Source: Panacagrimonas sp052389915
GTDB lineage: Bacteria; Pseudomonadota; Gammaproteobacteria; Nevskiales; Nevskiaceae
Assembly: GCA_052389915.1 (NCBI GenBank)
Contig: JBQTHL010000037.1
Location: 22,764-86,763, forward strand
Reading direction: 5' to 3'
Length of the DNA: 64,000 nt
Below the pieces are notes generated by a model. That model saw only the letters and a program-made list of their open reading frames with translations. It did not search any database and was not told where the DNA came from. Positions 26,260 through 34,695 of the stretch are shown in pieces. The first letter of the stretch is position 1. Every line of letters begins with the position of its first letter. The translations under genes were made by a program, and so were the position numbers.

Positions 26260-26505
26260 ATGCCGTCGCATCCACAGCTGCTGTTGGTGGGTCAACGCCT
26301 CAGGGCGTTACGGGAGGAGCGCGGGATCTCGCAGGAGAACTTTGCTCTCGAAGCGGGCATCGCCCGCAGCTATTACGGCGGCATCGAACGGGGACAGCGG
26401 AACCTGGCGGCCATCAACTTGATCCGGATCGCCGCGGCGCTGGGCGTCGAGGTCGGAGAGCTGTTTCCCCCGATGCAGTCTCTACGACGGGCACGGCCGA
26501 GGTAG
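26260..26505 (+). CDS. XRE-family transcriptional regulator
   Basis: An 81-residue protein that is little more than one HTH_XRE domain (LRALREERGISQENFALEAGIARSYYGGIERGQRNLAAINLIRIAAALGV). The spacing of the two recognition helices is standard. It faces away from the lipoprotein operon with overlapping or adjacent 5' ends, so it probably controls that promoter and itself. Confidence 0.85.
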   Translation: MPSHPQLLLVGQRLRALREERGISQENFALEAGIARSYYGGIERGQRNLAAINLIRIAAALGVEVGELFPPMQSLRRARPR

Positions 26506-26546
26506 AAGTTGGATCGATCTGAGGGCATCGGCATGCTCAGGCCTGA

Positions 26547-27197
26547 CTACGCCTTGAACTGACTGATGATGTTCATGCGGTCATCCGCAAGGACTCGTGC
26601 GATGTCACGTTCGGTCCGCAGCCTCGCCGAGAGGTCCTCGATCTGACGGTTGGTCGCCAGCAGTTCGGTGGTCAGCCGGCTCTGGGTCTCCAGCCTCTCG
26701 CGGGTGTCCTGCAAGGCGATCTGGAGCTCCACGATCAGATCTTTGTCGGCGGCGCGCTCGGCCTGGTGGCGCTCCTCGATGCGGACATGCTCGGCAGCGA
26801 GTTGCTGCGCACTGATCGTCTTCCAGCGATCAATCCAGCCGCGCATCTCTGTTTCTAGTTCGGCCGGCAGCTCGATTACGCGCCGGACGTTCCGGGCGGC
26901 AATCTGCTCGCGCAGCTTCTGGAGGACGCGGCTTGCGCGCTGGCGCTGACACCCGCCGGACTCCGCAATCAACTCTTCGATCTTGGGTGCCCGTCCCAGG
27001 CGGTCGGCCATGCTCATTGCCAAAGCGAGAAGCTGCGGGTCGTCCATGACCGGCGGTCGACCCTTCGGATCGGGTGCACCGGTTGAAGTACCTTGTTTAT
27101 CAGTAGCCAGCTTTCCGGTCGTCGGCTTCCTGGATTCGGAACCGTTCGGAACGATTCGTTCCGAAACGTTCTGATGGGGATCGCGATCAGGCTTCAT
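26547..27197 (-). CDS. KfrA-like DNA-binding coiled-coil protein
   Basis: About 216 residues. After a polar N-terminus, a KfrA-type DNA-binding region (LLALAMSMADRLGRAPKIEELIAESGGCQRQRASRVLQKLREQI) is followed by a long coiled coil (ERHQAERAADKDLIVELQ ... TRERLETQ ... LSARLRTERDIARVLAD). KfrA proteins on plasmids help partition and autoregulate. The ATG at 27197 overlaps the end of the OB-HD gene by 11 bases. Confidence 0.72.
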   Translation of the reverse strand: MKPDRDPHQNVSERIVPNGSESRKPTTGKLATDKQGTSTGAPDPKGRPPVMDDPQLLALAMSMADRLGRAPKIEELIAESGGCQRQRASRVLQKLREQIAARNVRRVIELPAELETEMRGWIDRWKTISAQQLAAEHVRIEERHQAERAADKDLIVELQIALQDTRERLETQSRLTTELLATNRQIEDLSARLRTERDIARVLADDRMNIISQFKA

Positions 27198-28176
27198 TGC
27201 GGGTCTCAGCGTGGAAGGTCGGCTCATTCATCGCGTTCACGGCTTTCACATCCCGCAAAGCGGCATAGCCTTTCGGGTCGAGCAGATGGGCGAGATCGCG
27301 CTTGCGGCGGTGCGCGGCACTGAACTGGTCGAGGGTGGTCACGATCTCGGCGACGAAGTAGTCCGGAATACGGCGCGCCTGACGCGGCGTAGCGACGTAG
27401 CCGAGGACGTGCCGCAGGCCAGCAGCAAGATCGGGGCTGCGGCGATCCAGCCAGGCCAGATGGGGGGCGAGGAGTTCGATCGTCAACATCTCATGCGGAG
27501 TCACCAGGCCGTACTTGCCCCTACGAAATTCGCCGACGGAGCGAAGCTTGCCGGCGTCGTGCAGCAAGTAACCCAGGCGCGCGATGTGGGGTGCCCAGCT
27601 GTCCTCAGGCAATGCCTTACGCGCATGTTCGGCGGCCAGATCCAGATACTCGGTGCAGTGCATCAGCAGTCCGCCGACGTGCGCATGGTGATGGTCCACG
27701 CTCGCACGGCACCGCAGGAGCGGGATGCCGATGTTGGGATCGAGCAGCACCTGGCGAAGAAAACCGTCGAGCGGATCAGGAAGGTCGCACTCGAGAGCGA
27801 TCAGGCTGTGAAGGCCTTCAATCGCGGCGTCTGGGCAACGGCGACGTGGAAGCAGAGCCGCAGCGCAAGCAACCTGGGACGGCTGAAGCCCGGTCAGGCA
27901 TTCCACCTTGAGCTGCGGCTTCCCCTGAAAGATCGACACTTTTGCTCGCACGGTGACCGCGGACGGAGTCGTCGGCACGGCGATCCGCGGGCGAGATTCA
28001 GGCCATCCAAAGCCGATGACGCTTCCGGTCGAATCTTCGAGCGTCATTTGCAGGCACGCCTGTCCGCTCTCGCCCTCCCGCTCGGCGCATGCCGTCAGCA
28101 GGTAGGTCCCATGACCGACTTGGCCGACCTGCTCGACGAGCCCGCCGACCGGGCTCAGCACCGTCGCGGCTACCAC
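27187..28176 (-). CDS. OB-fold plus HD-domain protein (YhaM- or MOBH/TraI_2-like)
   Basis: A 329-residue protein. An N-terminal OB-like domain (CLQMTLEDSTGSVIGFGWPE ... VRAKVSIFQGKPQLKVE) is followed by an HD domain with HHHAHVGGLLMHCTEYLDLA and later LGYLLHDAGKL, the metal-binding His and His-Asp. This order matches YhaM-type 3'-5' exonucleases. The HHHxxxGGLLxH motif also resembles the HD relaxases (MOBH, TraI_2) of integrative elements. On this island a role in mobilisation or DNA processing is plausible. It overlaps the genes on both sides. Confidence 0.75.
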   Translation of the reverse strand: MVAATVLSPVGGLVEQVGQVGHGTYLLTACAEREGESGQACLQMTLEDSTGSVIGFGWPESRPRIAVPTTPSAVTVRAKVSIFQGKPQLKVECLTGLQPSQVACAAALLPRRRCPDAAIEGLHSLIALECDLPDPLDGFLRQVLLDPNIGIPLLRCRASVDHHHAHVGGLLMHCTEYLDLAAEHARKALPEDSWAPHIARLGYLLHDAGKLRSVGEFRRGKYGLVTPHEMLTIELLAPHLAWLDRRSPDLAAGLRHVLGYVATPRQARRIPDYFVAEIVTTLDQFSAAHRRKRDLAHLLDPKGYAALRDVKAVNAMNEPTFHAETRNEA

Positions 28177-28520
28177 TGGTAAGACGCCTTGATGAGCGCC
28201 AGACGACGCTCAAGCCGATGGGCAATCAGGATGCTCTCGGGCATCCATCCCGCATCTTCGGTCAGCGTCGGATCTTCCAACTGCGCTTCGACCCACTCGA
28301 CGAGCGCCTCGGCGTTGCAGCGGCAAGTCGACCGCGCCAGCCACGGGATCAGGTCGACACCGTTCGGGAAAATTGCGAAGTGACGCAAGTACCCCGGCGC
28401 CAATCGCCGGGCCAGTCTCATGCGCTTGACCCCTTCGAGTTCGGACTCGACGCGGACAAGCAGCTGCTCGCGGGTCATCGAAGCCACCTCCTCTCGCGTG
28501 GGGTCCTTCGGTTGATTCAT
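28170..28520 (-). CDS. Hypothetical protein, first gene of the OB-HD operon
   Basis: A 116-residue, mostly helical, charged protein (EEVASMTREQLLVRVESELEGVKRMRLARRLA). It overlaps the start of the OB-HD gene by 7 bases, so the two are translationally coupled and may act together. No family recognised. Confidence 0.65.
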   Translation of the reverse strand: MNQPKDPTREEVASMTREQLLVRVESELEGVKRMRLARRLAPGYLRHFAIFPNGVDLIPWLARSTCRCNAEALVEWVEAQLEDPTLTEDAGWMPESILIAHRLERRLALIKASYQW

Positions 28521-28673
28521 TTTGTAGCTCCTGAAAAACTAAACGCCCCCCAGAATGAACCGGGGCCCTGCAAGGTGTTTGAATGCCCTGCTGGATGACA
28601 TTCTGAGCGACGATACGCCGCTTGTAAAGGCGTTTTGTCTCTCAGGAGGGCTTTTTAATCTCCTGGAGGTCTA
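28521..28673. promoter_or_regulatory. Divergent control region between OB-HD operon and XRE gene
   Basis: This 153-base AT-richer gap lies between divergent genes. It contains CAGAATG (near 28551) facing CATTCTG (near 28599), and repeated CTCCTG/CAGGAG pieces near both starts, including CTCCTGGAGG just before the ATG at 28674. The small XRE protein encoded alongside is the natural candidate to bind here. No exact -35/-10 pair is claimed. Confidence 0.45.
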
Positions 28674-28883
28674 ATGCTCCGCTGCCACCTTTCCCGCCTG
28701 ATGGGGGAGCGCAAGATGAAGGTGATCGACGTCGCGCGCGCGACAGGCCTCCACCGCAATACGGTGTCGCTCCTCTACCAAGAGACGGCGACGCGCATCG
28801 AGGTGGAGGCGATAGAGAAGTTATGCAATTTGTTTGACTGCACGGTTGGCGACCTTTTCGAATACGTCAGGGATGGCAAGTAA
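28674..28883 (+). CDS. Small Cro/CI-type (XRE) regulator
   Basis: A 69-residue HTH protein (LSRLMGERKMKVIDVARATGLHRNTVSLLYQETATRIEVEAIEKLCNLFDCTVGDLFEY). It consists of the DNA-binding domain only, as in phage and plasmid Cro-like repressors. CTGGAGG is well placed before the ATG. It is divergent from the OB-HD operon, which it probably represses. Confidence 0.87.
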   Translation: MLRCHLSRLMGERKMKVIDVARATGLHRNTVSLLYQETATRIEVEAIEKLCNLFDCTVGDLFEYVRDGK

Positions 28884-28955
28884 CAGGCGGGGCCGAAAAA
28901 GACTCCGCGCGTCCACCCCTGATTCGGGTGTGCCCTGACCTGCTTTCAATCCGAG

Positions 28956-29081
28956 CTACGCCGCCATCCGATGCTCGTAGTACGGCCGCTCTCGGTCATC
29001 GAGAATTGCGTAGCACTTGGCTAGATCTCCATCTGGCTGCAGCCAGGCATCAAGGTTGGCCGCCTTGATCGGCACGATGCA
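28956..29081 (-). pseudogene. C-terminal fragment of an SOS-response-associated peptidase (SRAP) family gene
   Basis: The minus strand reads 41 codons, VPIKAANLDAWLQPDG ... CYAILDDRERPYYEHRMAA, ending in TAG at 28956-28958. This resembles the C-terminal end of some SRAP/YedK-like proteins. The catalytic N-terminal Cys and the rest of the gene are missing. It stops abruptly where the umuC fragment on the other strand begins, so a deletion or recombination joined two broken genes. Confidence 0.5.
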
Positions 29082-29083
29082 CC

Positions 29084-29425
29084 GATCGTGTCAGCGAAGC
29101 CACCGACGACACCTTGGTGATCGGCAAGTCGGCACTGGCAGGACTGCGACGAATCTTTGAGTCGGGCTACGACTACAAGAAGGCTGGCGTGCAGCTAGGC
29201 GTCCTCGCCCCGAAGCAGCACCGGCAGTCGATGCTGTTTGATAACAGCGAGGAGCTAGAGCGCCGGACCCGCCTGAACACGACGATCGATCGGCTCAATC
29301 TGAAATTTGGCCGAGGGACGATCAATCTTGCGGCTACGGGAACAGAGAAGGCTTGGACGATGCGGCGCCAGAATCTGTCGCCCCGTTACACCACTGATTG
29401 GGATGCGCTGCCGGAAGTGCGCTGA
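29084..29425 (+). pseudogene. umuC: C-terminal fragment of umuC (error-prone polymerase V catalytic subunit)
   Basis: Reading begins in frame at DRVSEATDDTLVIGKSALAG and ends in ATGTEKAWTMRRQNLSPRYTTDWDALPEV, the characteristic UmuC tail. About 113 codons remain of roughly 420, with the polymerase active-site domains lost, so no function is expected. An internal ATG at 29114 exists. The broken edge abuts the SRAP-like remnant. UmuDC cassettes are common on plasmids and ICEs, which fits the island. Confidence 0.8.
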
Positions 29426-29487
29426 CTCGACGACAGGTGGCTCCCTATGATTCTCCACAGCTTTCATAGGGAGCCTGCCACTGCTGC

Positions 29488-29706
29488 CTAGCTCGGCGAG
29501 GACCCCGCAGAAGAGATCTTCTTCAGCTCCTTCTCTGCCCGATTCAGCATGCGAATCAACGAGTCGGTCAAGGCCCGTTCAACTTCCGCGCTGATGTCGA
29601 AAGCGGCAGCTTGTTCGGTAACGTTGTCGAGCCTGTCAGAAACGTCCTTCGGGACTGACAGCTTGAAGGTTCGGACGATCAGTTTCGGATTCGGTCTCAG
29701 CAGCAT
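29488..29706 (-). CDS. Small hypothetical protein, possible ribbon-helix-helix-like
   Basis: A 72-residue protein: a short strand-like start (KLIVRTFKLSVPKDVSDRLDNV) followed by helices (FDISAEVERALTDSLIRMLNRAEKELKKI). The pattern, strand then two helices with Pro-Lys-Asp, resembles small plasmid or ICE DNA-binding proteins of the RHH class. I start it at the ATG at 29706, one base after the stop of the next gene upstream, so the two are coupled. Confidence 0.6.
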   Translation of the reverse strand: MLLRPNPKLIVRTFKLSVPKDVSDRLDNVTEQAAAFDISAEVERALTDSLIRMLNRAEKELKKISSAGSSPS

Positions 29707-29707
29707 C

Positions 29708-30523
29708 TTAATTCTCCGGGTCAGGTTTCTTAGGGGTATCCGCGTCGTTCGAATTCGGAAAATCCAGGTCGTCGGGACCGTCAAACCAGAACCGCTGGCC
29801 TCTCGCCGCGCGCCGCACCAGCGCACTCAGCGGAACGCTGTGCGACTTCCGCCCGCTCGCCCAGCGGATGGTCGCGGGAATCGCCGGAGCGGGCTTGTTG
29901 CGTTTCTTGCACTGCGACGTGATGTACCGATACAACCCATATACATCCTGCCGGACACCGCGCAGGCCCGGGCACAGCTGCAACGTCCGAATCAACTGCG
30001 AAAGGCGGCCGTCGGTGCGCTGAGCCCAATGCCGAATAGAAGCCTTGAGCCGTTCCAGCACGTCCCTCGAAATGCGCCACGTCCAGGTCACAGAACCGAT
30101 GCGGAATCCGCCCCCACGGCGCGCGTACTTCAGCCGGTGGACGGTGTCCACCGGCAGCTGCACGAGCTCAAACCACCACGGCCAGGTGATGCGCGTGGAC
30201 CGCGCATCGAGCCAACGCTCCATGCTGAGCAAGGGATGCCTTCCATCGGTTCGCAGAAGCCACCAGTGGAAACCGAGGCCGCCCTGCTGGGGCCACATGA
30301 AGAGCCGGAAAGTGGCGCGCCCATCGCGGCGTGCGTGATCTCGCTGCCCCACGGTCATGCCCAATTCGTAGCGCTCGTGAAAGCGTGCCGCGAGTGCTAA
30401 AGCGCGATCGGCCGGGACGGCGCCACAGACATACCAGAAAGCGCCGTGGGCGACGGCCATCTGGATGGCACGGAGAGTGTCGGTGGCGCTCGTAAAGACA
30501 GCGGGATTGAACATCGGATGCAC
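29708..30523 (-). CDS. Hypothetical protein of plasmid/ICE type
   Basis: A 271-residue protein rich in Trp and Arg (FWYVCGAVPADRALALAARFHERYELGM ... RLFMWPQQGGLGFHWWLLRTDG ... WPWWFELVQLP). The composition and a basic helical middle (LIRTLQLCPGLRGVRQDVYGLYRYI) suggest nucleic-acid binding, possibly replication or maintenance related, but I recognise no domain. It lies directly beside, and reads away from, the large structured RNA region. Confidence 0.6.
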   Translation of the reverse strand: MHPMFNPAVFTSATDTLRAIQMAVAHGAFWYVCGAVPADRALALAARFHERYELGMTVGQRDHARRDGRATFRLFMWPQQGGLGFHWWLLRTDGRHPLLSMERWLDARSTRITWPWWFELVQLPVDTVHRLKYARRGGGFRIGSVTWTWRISRDVLERLKASIRHWAQRTDGRLSQLIRTLQLCPGLRGVRQDVYGLYRYITSQCKKRNKPAPAIPATIRWASGRKSHSVPLSALVRRAARGQRFWFDGPDDLDFPNSNDADTPKKPDPEN

Positions 30524-30649
30524 TCCTTTTGTGGGGGAATGCCTTATGGGTATCCGAGTTTTTCGAAGCCGAATGGATCATCGTTCTGGGTGACTGCCTC
30601 AGCCAGGGCGGCGAAGGCTTTCTCAAGGTGAGCGCGAAGTTGCTATAGC

Positions 30650-32091
30650 GGGCCTGTATGCGCGCACATGCTTAAAGAGATTCCTGTGGCGCGCACCCGC
30701 GACGCCGGCCGTGCAGGCCGCCGTTCGAGGGGAGCCCCACAGGGCCGCGCGCCGTTCAATCGGCGCCCTCCGCGAGTGGCTTCAGAATTCGCGGATACCC
30801 AATGTAAGTCTCGACTTGTTCGGGGACGGCCTAACCAACCGTTGGCGGCTTGATGCCGCCAATGTCGGGGAGTCACCGCCCCCGACACATCGATACGACC
30901 CGCTCTCCGTAGGGGAGCCACGCACGACCAACCATCGTGCAGACCGCCGTAGCGCAGTGCCGCTAATTCGGCTCGCTGCGCTGTAACGGACGCTGGTGGG
31001 TGAAACTCCCACCTTCTATCCAATCAAGCCGATATGGGAATCGACGGGATTGGGCGACGCGGAAACGGGAGTCGTGGTGACACGACGCTGCTAACCGGAC
31101 AATTCATCGTCTGGGTGTGGCTCAGGTGCTTGGCGACGGCCATCACTGAAACCCTGCCATTTGTACATCGAAGCAGGAGGATCGAAAGATCCGTCAGAAC
31201 TGCCATCGGCATGCTCGAAAGGGTATGACGATTGCCACGACGTGGGCTGTTGCACATCGGGAATTCATAACCGATGTGAGCCGTGTGGAACGGCGTGTCT
31301 CGATGGCGAAAGCTGTCGAGAGACCTGCATAGCTCAAGCGTAAACGGATCCGATGAGGATCCAAGTGGATGCACATGAAGTTGTATGCCATGAAGCCCCC
31401 TTTAGTGGTGGCTGACTGTCAGTGGAAGCGATTCGATGAGTACGCGACGTGCTGGGAATCTCGGCGCGCGGAAATCTGGAGCAATCCGGTGAGGCTTTGC
31501 CTAGTCGATGATCGTGATGCTGGTTGGCTGGTGTGTTGGACGATGGTGGCTAACGTGGGAAAACGCTATTGGTGCCGGGAGGTCCCCGGGCAAGCCCAGT
31601 AGCGAGGAGCGAAAGTGCTTTCGGAATGGAAACAGTTCGAAAGCCGGATGAGTGGCCTTGCCACCCGGCGAAAGCCGGTACGAGTCGCGGATGCCCTTGT
31701 GGCTACGTGATGCTCGACAGTGCGATGCAGTCGAAGCATGTCGAGGAGTTGGTGGAGCAATCTGCCGGCGAAAGGAAAGTCCCTAGCGGTCGGAAGGGTC
31801 GTAGTAACGCGGGTGGTACCGCGCGGATGTGGTGAGAAGCGGAGTGGACGGGTGGTGCCGTTGCTCTGCTTCGTTTCAGGACCGGCCTTGGCCGGATCAT
31901 TCACACAAGTTGCCAGGCAGGCGATTTCAATCGGACCGGGGATCGCGCCCCGAACCAACAGCGACGTTTCGCGAGCGACCTCGTGATGGCTGGCCGACGA
32001 CGGCCGTTATCGCTCCGGCGATGACGTAAGCACTGGTTGCTTCGGCAACTGGTGATTCACATAGGCCCCCTCTTGGGAGGGGGCCTATTCA
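30650..32091 (+). ncRNA. Very large structured noncoding RNA candidate (about 1.4 kb)
   Basis: No convincing protein frame exists here. Instead the + strand shows dense hairpins: TTGGCGGC/GCCGCCAA (30842-30862), TGTCGGGG/CCCCGACA (30863-30887), AGCGCAG/CTGCGCT near 30950-30983, GTCGTG-GTGA-CACGAC (31071-31086), GGATC-GAAA-GATCC (31179-31192), CACATCGG/CCGATGTG (31253-31278), GCCGT/ACGGC (31280-31294), TCTCGATGGC-GAAA-GCTGTCGAGA (31298-31321), GGATCC/GGATCC (31346-31362), CCGGC-GAAA-GCCGG (31665-31678), CCGGCC/GGCCGG (31882-31895), GGCCG/CGGCC (31992-32005) and CACTGGTTGC-TTCG-GCAACTGGTG (32031-32054). GNRA and TTCG loops make sense only on +. A 12-bp hairpin closes it. The 5' end is approximate (a TATAGC box lies near 30643). 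The RNA class is not identified. Confidence 0.65.
32061..32088 (+). terminator. 12-bp hairpin ending the structured RNA
   Basis: ATAGGCCCCCTC-TTGG-GAGGGGGCCTAT is a perfect 12-bp stem with a 4-base loop, followed after a few bases by GTTTTG. It comes 6 bases after the TTCG-capped stem. The U-tract is not immediate, so it may be a terminator or a protective 3' hairpin of the RNA. Confidence 0.6.
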
Positions 32092-32376
32092 CCCGTTTTG
32101 AAGCGTACGAGCTCGATCCAATGCCTTATTGGCCGACATATGGCTACCTAGCCGGTGACCTGAATCGCATTAAATCTATCTGGATCGGGTTAGATCGGAC
32201 ATAAACCGACACCATTTCCGTCTTGTTCGTGCCATTTCCAGCCGGTGACGACCGGCTGCAATGCGGGATCAGGATTGTGGTGGAACCCGCGAGGACAGTA
32301 ACCGCCTCAGGCAGTGGAACTCTAGGTCGTGTTCCATTGCTGACGATCGAGAGGGAGGGCGCAGTCGAAAAGATCG

Positions 32377-32934
32377 TTACCGGACCGTCACCGTGGGGAG
32401 AATGCTTTCGTGCAAAGCGCTGAGCACATCTGCGAGCCAAGTCACGGTCGGCACTTCGTCCAGCTGATGATGATGCACCCACTGTGCAAGGTCGTTTTCC
32501 CAGTTGATCTCGATTTGGTCGGTCAGTGACTCGAAGTGAAATGCATGCACGCGCCAACGTTTGCCATCAGCGCCCTCAAGCTCCAGAACGACGGCATGCT
32601 GCAGCGCCAGATGCTCATCACTGATCCCGGTCTCTTCAAAGATTTCCTGAATCGCCTGTTGCAACGGCTCTTCATGAGAAGGCAGAAAACCCGTTACGCA
32701 ATGCCACTGCCCAATATCTGAACCGACCTGGGAGCTACGGCGAAGCAGGCAGAGACGCTCACGACAAGTGAGAACTGCCGCCACAACTTCCTGCCCAGGC
32801 GCATCGTACCGGTGAACGGAAACGCCGGACTGCCGTACTTTCCGGGGATACTGAGTAAGCGAGAGAACGTCGAAAAGACGCTGATCTGAGGAGTCAAAGT
32901 CCCAGCCTGGGTGGTAGGCGTGAGCCGCGTTCAT
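32377..32934 (-). CDS. NUDIX hydrolase
   Basis: A 185-residue protein. The NUDIX box reads GFLPSHEEPLQQAIQEIFEETGI, matching G-x5-E-x7-REUxEExGU except that the Arg is Gln. The catalytic Glu residues are kept. Such enzymes hydrolyse nucleoside diphosphates linked to another group; the substrate here is unknown. The start at ATG 32934 overlaps the upstream stop by one base (TGATG), so it is coupled to the small gene before it. Confidence 0.8.
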   Translation of the reverse strand: MNAAHAYHPGWDFDSSDQRLFDVLSLTQYPRKVRQSGVSVHRYDAPGQEVVAAVLTCRERLCLLRRSSQVGSDIGQWHCVTGFLPSHEEPLQQAIQEIFEETGISDEHLALQHAVVLELEGADGKRWRVHAFHFESLTDQIEINWENDLAQWVHHHQLDEVPTVTWLADVLSALHESILPTVTVR

Positions 32935-33143
32935 CACGCCCGCTCCATCAAATATCGATTGATGCGGACAACGTGCGACGACATGCCGCGAACGCGTTCG
33001 TCGTAGACACGAGCAATGTCTTCGCTCCCAAGGCGCTCGATCTTCAGGCCACGGGCATCGAGATCAGCGAGGGGCCGAGTGCAGAGTGGTGTGGCGATTG
33101 CCCGCCCGAGACTGCCAACGATAATTCCGTCAAACGGAAGCAT
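32934..33143 (-). CDS. Small hypothetical protein coupled to the NUDIX gene
   Basis: A 69-residue product from ATG 33143 (MLPFDGIIVGSLGRAIATPL...). It ends in TGATG overlapping the NUDIX start, indicating translational coupling. The C-terminal part is basic and helical (RVYDERVRGMSSHVVRINRYLM). No family recognised. It may mark the right end of the island or the first genes past it. Confidence 0.5.
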   Translation of the reverse strand: MLPFDGIIVGSLGRAIATPLCTRPLADLDARGLKIERLGSEDIARVYDERVRGMSSHVVRINRYLMERA

Positions 33144-33277
33144 ATGAATTCCTCCAAACGGGCTTATCGAGCTACAAAAGTGGCCGTGCCCTTCTGAGAT
33201 GCGTTGCGACAGTACCGACGTGAGCATCACGTACTGAGGCCTGATCGACAGAGTCGAGCGAGAGACCTTCCGCGTCA

Positions 33278-33295
33278 GTCCCCCCGGTTGGGGAC
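33278..33295. promoter_or_regulatory. Operator site a (GTCCCC-N6-GGGGAC), before ALDH-MFS
   Basis: GTCCCC ccggtt GGGGAC, extended by perfect arms to CGTCAGTCCCC / GGGGACTGACG (33273-33300). It lies 58 bases before the ATG at 33354. It is the longest and best of seven copies with the same 6-base spacer, one at each promoter of the 33-53 kb cluster. Confidence 0.8.
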
Positions 33296-33353
33296 TGACG
33301 GTGAGACGCCCAGCGCCGAAGCTGCCACTCCCTCATCTCGTCCAGGTTCCGAA

Positions 33354-34688
33354 ATGGCTTCCGATCGATCTCTCGCTGAAATTTTCGAAGCGCAACGCAA
33401 CCATCAGTGGACCGTGCGGCAGTCCACCGCAGAACAGCGCAAGCAAAAGCTGCTCAAGCTCAAGGAAGTCGTTCTGAAGCATGCGGCGGCCATCGGTGAG
33501 GCACTGAAGGCCGATCTCGGTCGTCCCGTCGAATCACCGATGTCGTTCGAGGCCGGCGTGATCGTCGGAGACATCGATCACACCATTGCGCATCTGGATG
33601 AGTGGCTGAAACCGCGTCCGGTCACGCTGACGAATCCGTCGCCTGGCGCTCAGGCATTCCTGCAGTACGAGCCGCGCGGCGTGGTGCTGCTGTTCGGCGC
33701 CTGGAACTTCCCGATCAGCCTGCTCTTCACGCCGATGATCCCGATGATCGCGGCGGGCAACTGCGTGATCGCCAAGCCCAACGAGATGGCGCCCGCCTGC
33801 AGCAAGCTGGTCGCGCAGATCGTGGCTGAGGCCTTCGATCCCCGCGAGATCACTGTTGTCGAAGGCGGCGTGGATCTTTCCAACCAGCTCCTCGAATTGC
33901 CGTTCGACCACATTTTCCTGACTGGCAGCCCCCGCGTCGGCAAGACCGTGATGGCGGCTGCGGCCAAGCACCTCAGCACCGTTACGCTGGAACTCGGTGG
34001 AAAGTGCCCGGTCATTCTCGACAAGACCGCCAATCTCGCCGCCGCCATCCCGCAGATCGGCATCGGTCGCACGATGAACAACGGCCAGACCTGCCTCTGC
34101 GCGGACTACGCGCTCGTGCCCAAGTCGATGCGCGGCGAATTTATCGAAAAGCTTAGCGCCTTCATCAGCGCGACCTACTACGAAAACGGTGAGTTCAAGG
34201 CGGAGCGCAATGCGCGCTTCGTGGATCGCCGGAATTTTGATCGCGTGAAGGGCTATCTCGACGATGCGCTCAAGCGCGGTGCGAAGATCGCGTTCGGCGG
34301 TGGCTCGAACGCCGAGGCACTGACGATGGAGCCGACGGTGCTCATCGACGTGCCTGCCGACGCCCTCGTCATGCAGGAAGAAATCTTCGGGCCGCTGCTG
34401 CCGGTGGTCACCTACGACGATCCTTCCGAGGTCCACGGTCACATCCGGGGCGGCGGCAAGCCCCTGGCGCTTTACGTGTTCTCGCAGGATCAGGCCTTTG
34501 TCGACGGCGTGCTGCGCAATACGTCTTCGGGCGGCGTGAGCGTCAACGGCTGGGCACTGCACTGGTTCGAACCCGCGCTTCCCTTCGGTGGCGTCAACTC
34601 GAGCGGTTCGGGCCGCTACCACGGCGAGCACGGCTTCCGCGAGGTTTCGCACGAGCGTGCGGTGTACTGGGCTCCGGCCGGCGCCTGA
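33354..34688 (+). CDS. Aldehyde dehydrogenase (coniferyl/fatty-aldehyde type)
   Basis: A 444-residue ALDH of the shorter class-3-like group. It has LLFGAWNFPISLLF, the Glu in VTLELGGKCPVIL and the catalytic Cys at residue 247 in NNGQTCLCADY, and ends with FGGVNSSGSGRYHGEHGF. It should oxidise an aldehyde intermediate of the cluster, perhaps from the P450/SDR route. It is the first gene after operator a. The MFS gene follows 7 bases later. Confidence 0.92.
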   Translation: MASDRSLAEIFEAQRNHQWTVRQSTAEQRKQKLLKLKEVVLKHAAAIGEALKADLGRPVESPMSFEAGVIVGDIDHTIAHLDEWLKPRPVTLTNPSPGAQAFLQYEPRGVVLLFGAWNFPISLLFTPMIPMIAAGNCVIAKPNEMAPACSKLVAQIVAEAFDPREITVVEGGVDLSNQLLELPFDHIFLTGSPRVGKTVMAAAAKHLSTVTLELGGKCPVILDKTANLAAAIPQIGIGRTMNNGQTCLCADYALVPKSMRGEFIEKLSAFISATYYENGEFKAERNARFVDRRNFDRVKGYLDDALKRGAKIAFGGGSNAEALTMEPTVLIDVPADALVMQEEIFGPLLPVVTYDDPSEVHGHIRGGGKPLALYVFSQDQAFVDGVLRNTSSGGVSVNGWALHWFEPALPFGGVNSSGSGRYHGEHGFREVSHERAVYWAPAGA

Positions 34689-34695
34689 CGTCCCG

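Noticed and set aside
31369..31602. A 77-codon open frame inside the structured RNA region
   Set aside because: It has no ribosome binding site, an odd Trp/Cys-rich composition and lies across hairpin-forming sequence. I treat it as chance, though a short peptide cannot be fully excluded.
31808..31823. CGCGGGTGGTACCGCG resembling a T-box antiterminator core
   Set aside because: T-box leaders need a specifier stem and a downstream tRNA-related or amino-acid gene. Neither is here, and the motif is in the middle of a long hairpin-rich region.
30650..32091. Group II intron without an ORF
   Set aside because: Some pieces (GAAA loops, GGAAAGTCCC) recall intron domains, but I found no convincing domain V hairpin or GTGYG...AY ends. 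It remains an alternative that a covariance-model search could settle.
19600..33350. Second copy of the tRNA-Arg 3' end as attR
   Set aside because: I looked for GTTCGACTCCTGTCGGGCGC or a clear part of it up to the catabolic cluster and saw none. Serine recombinases may leave only a very short repeat, so the right end stays undefined.
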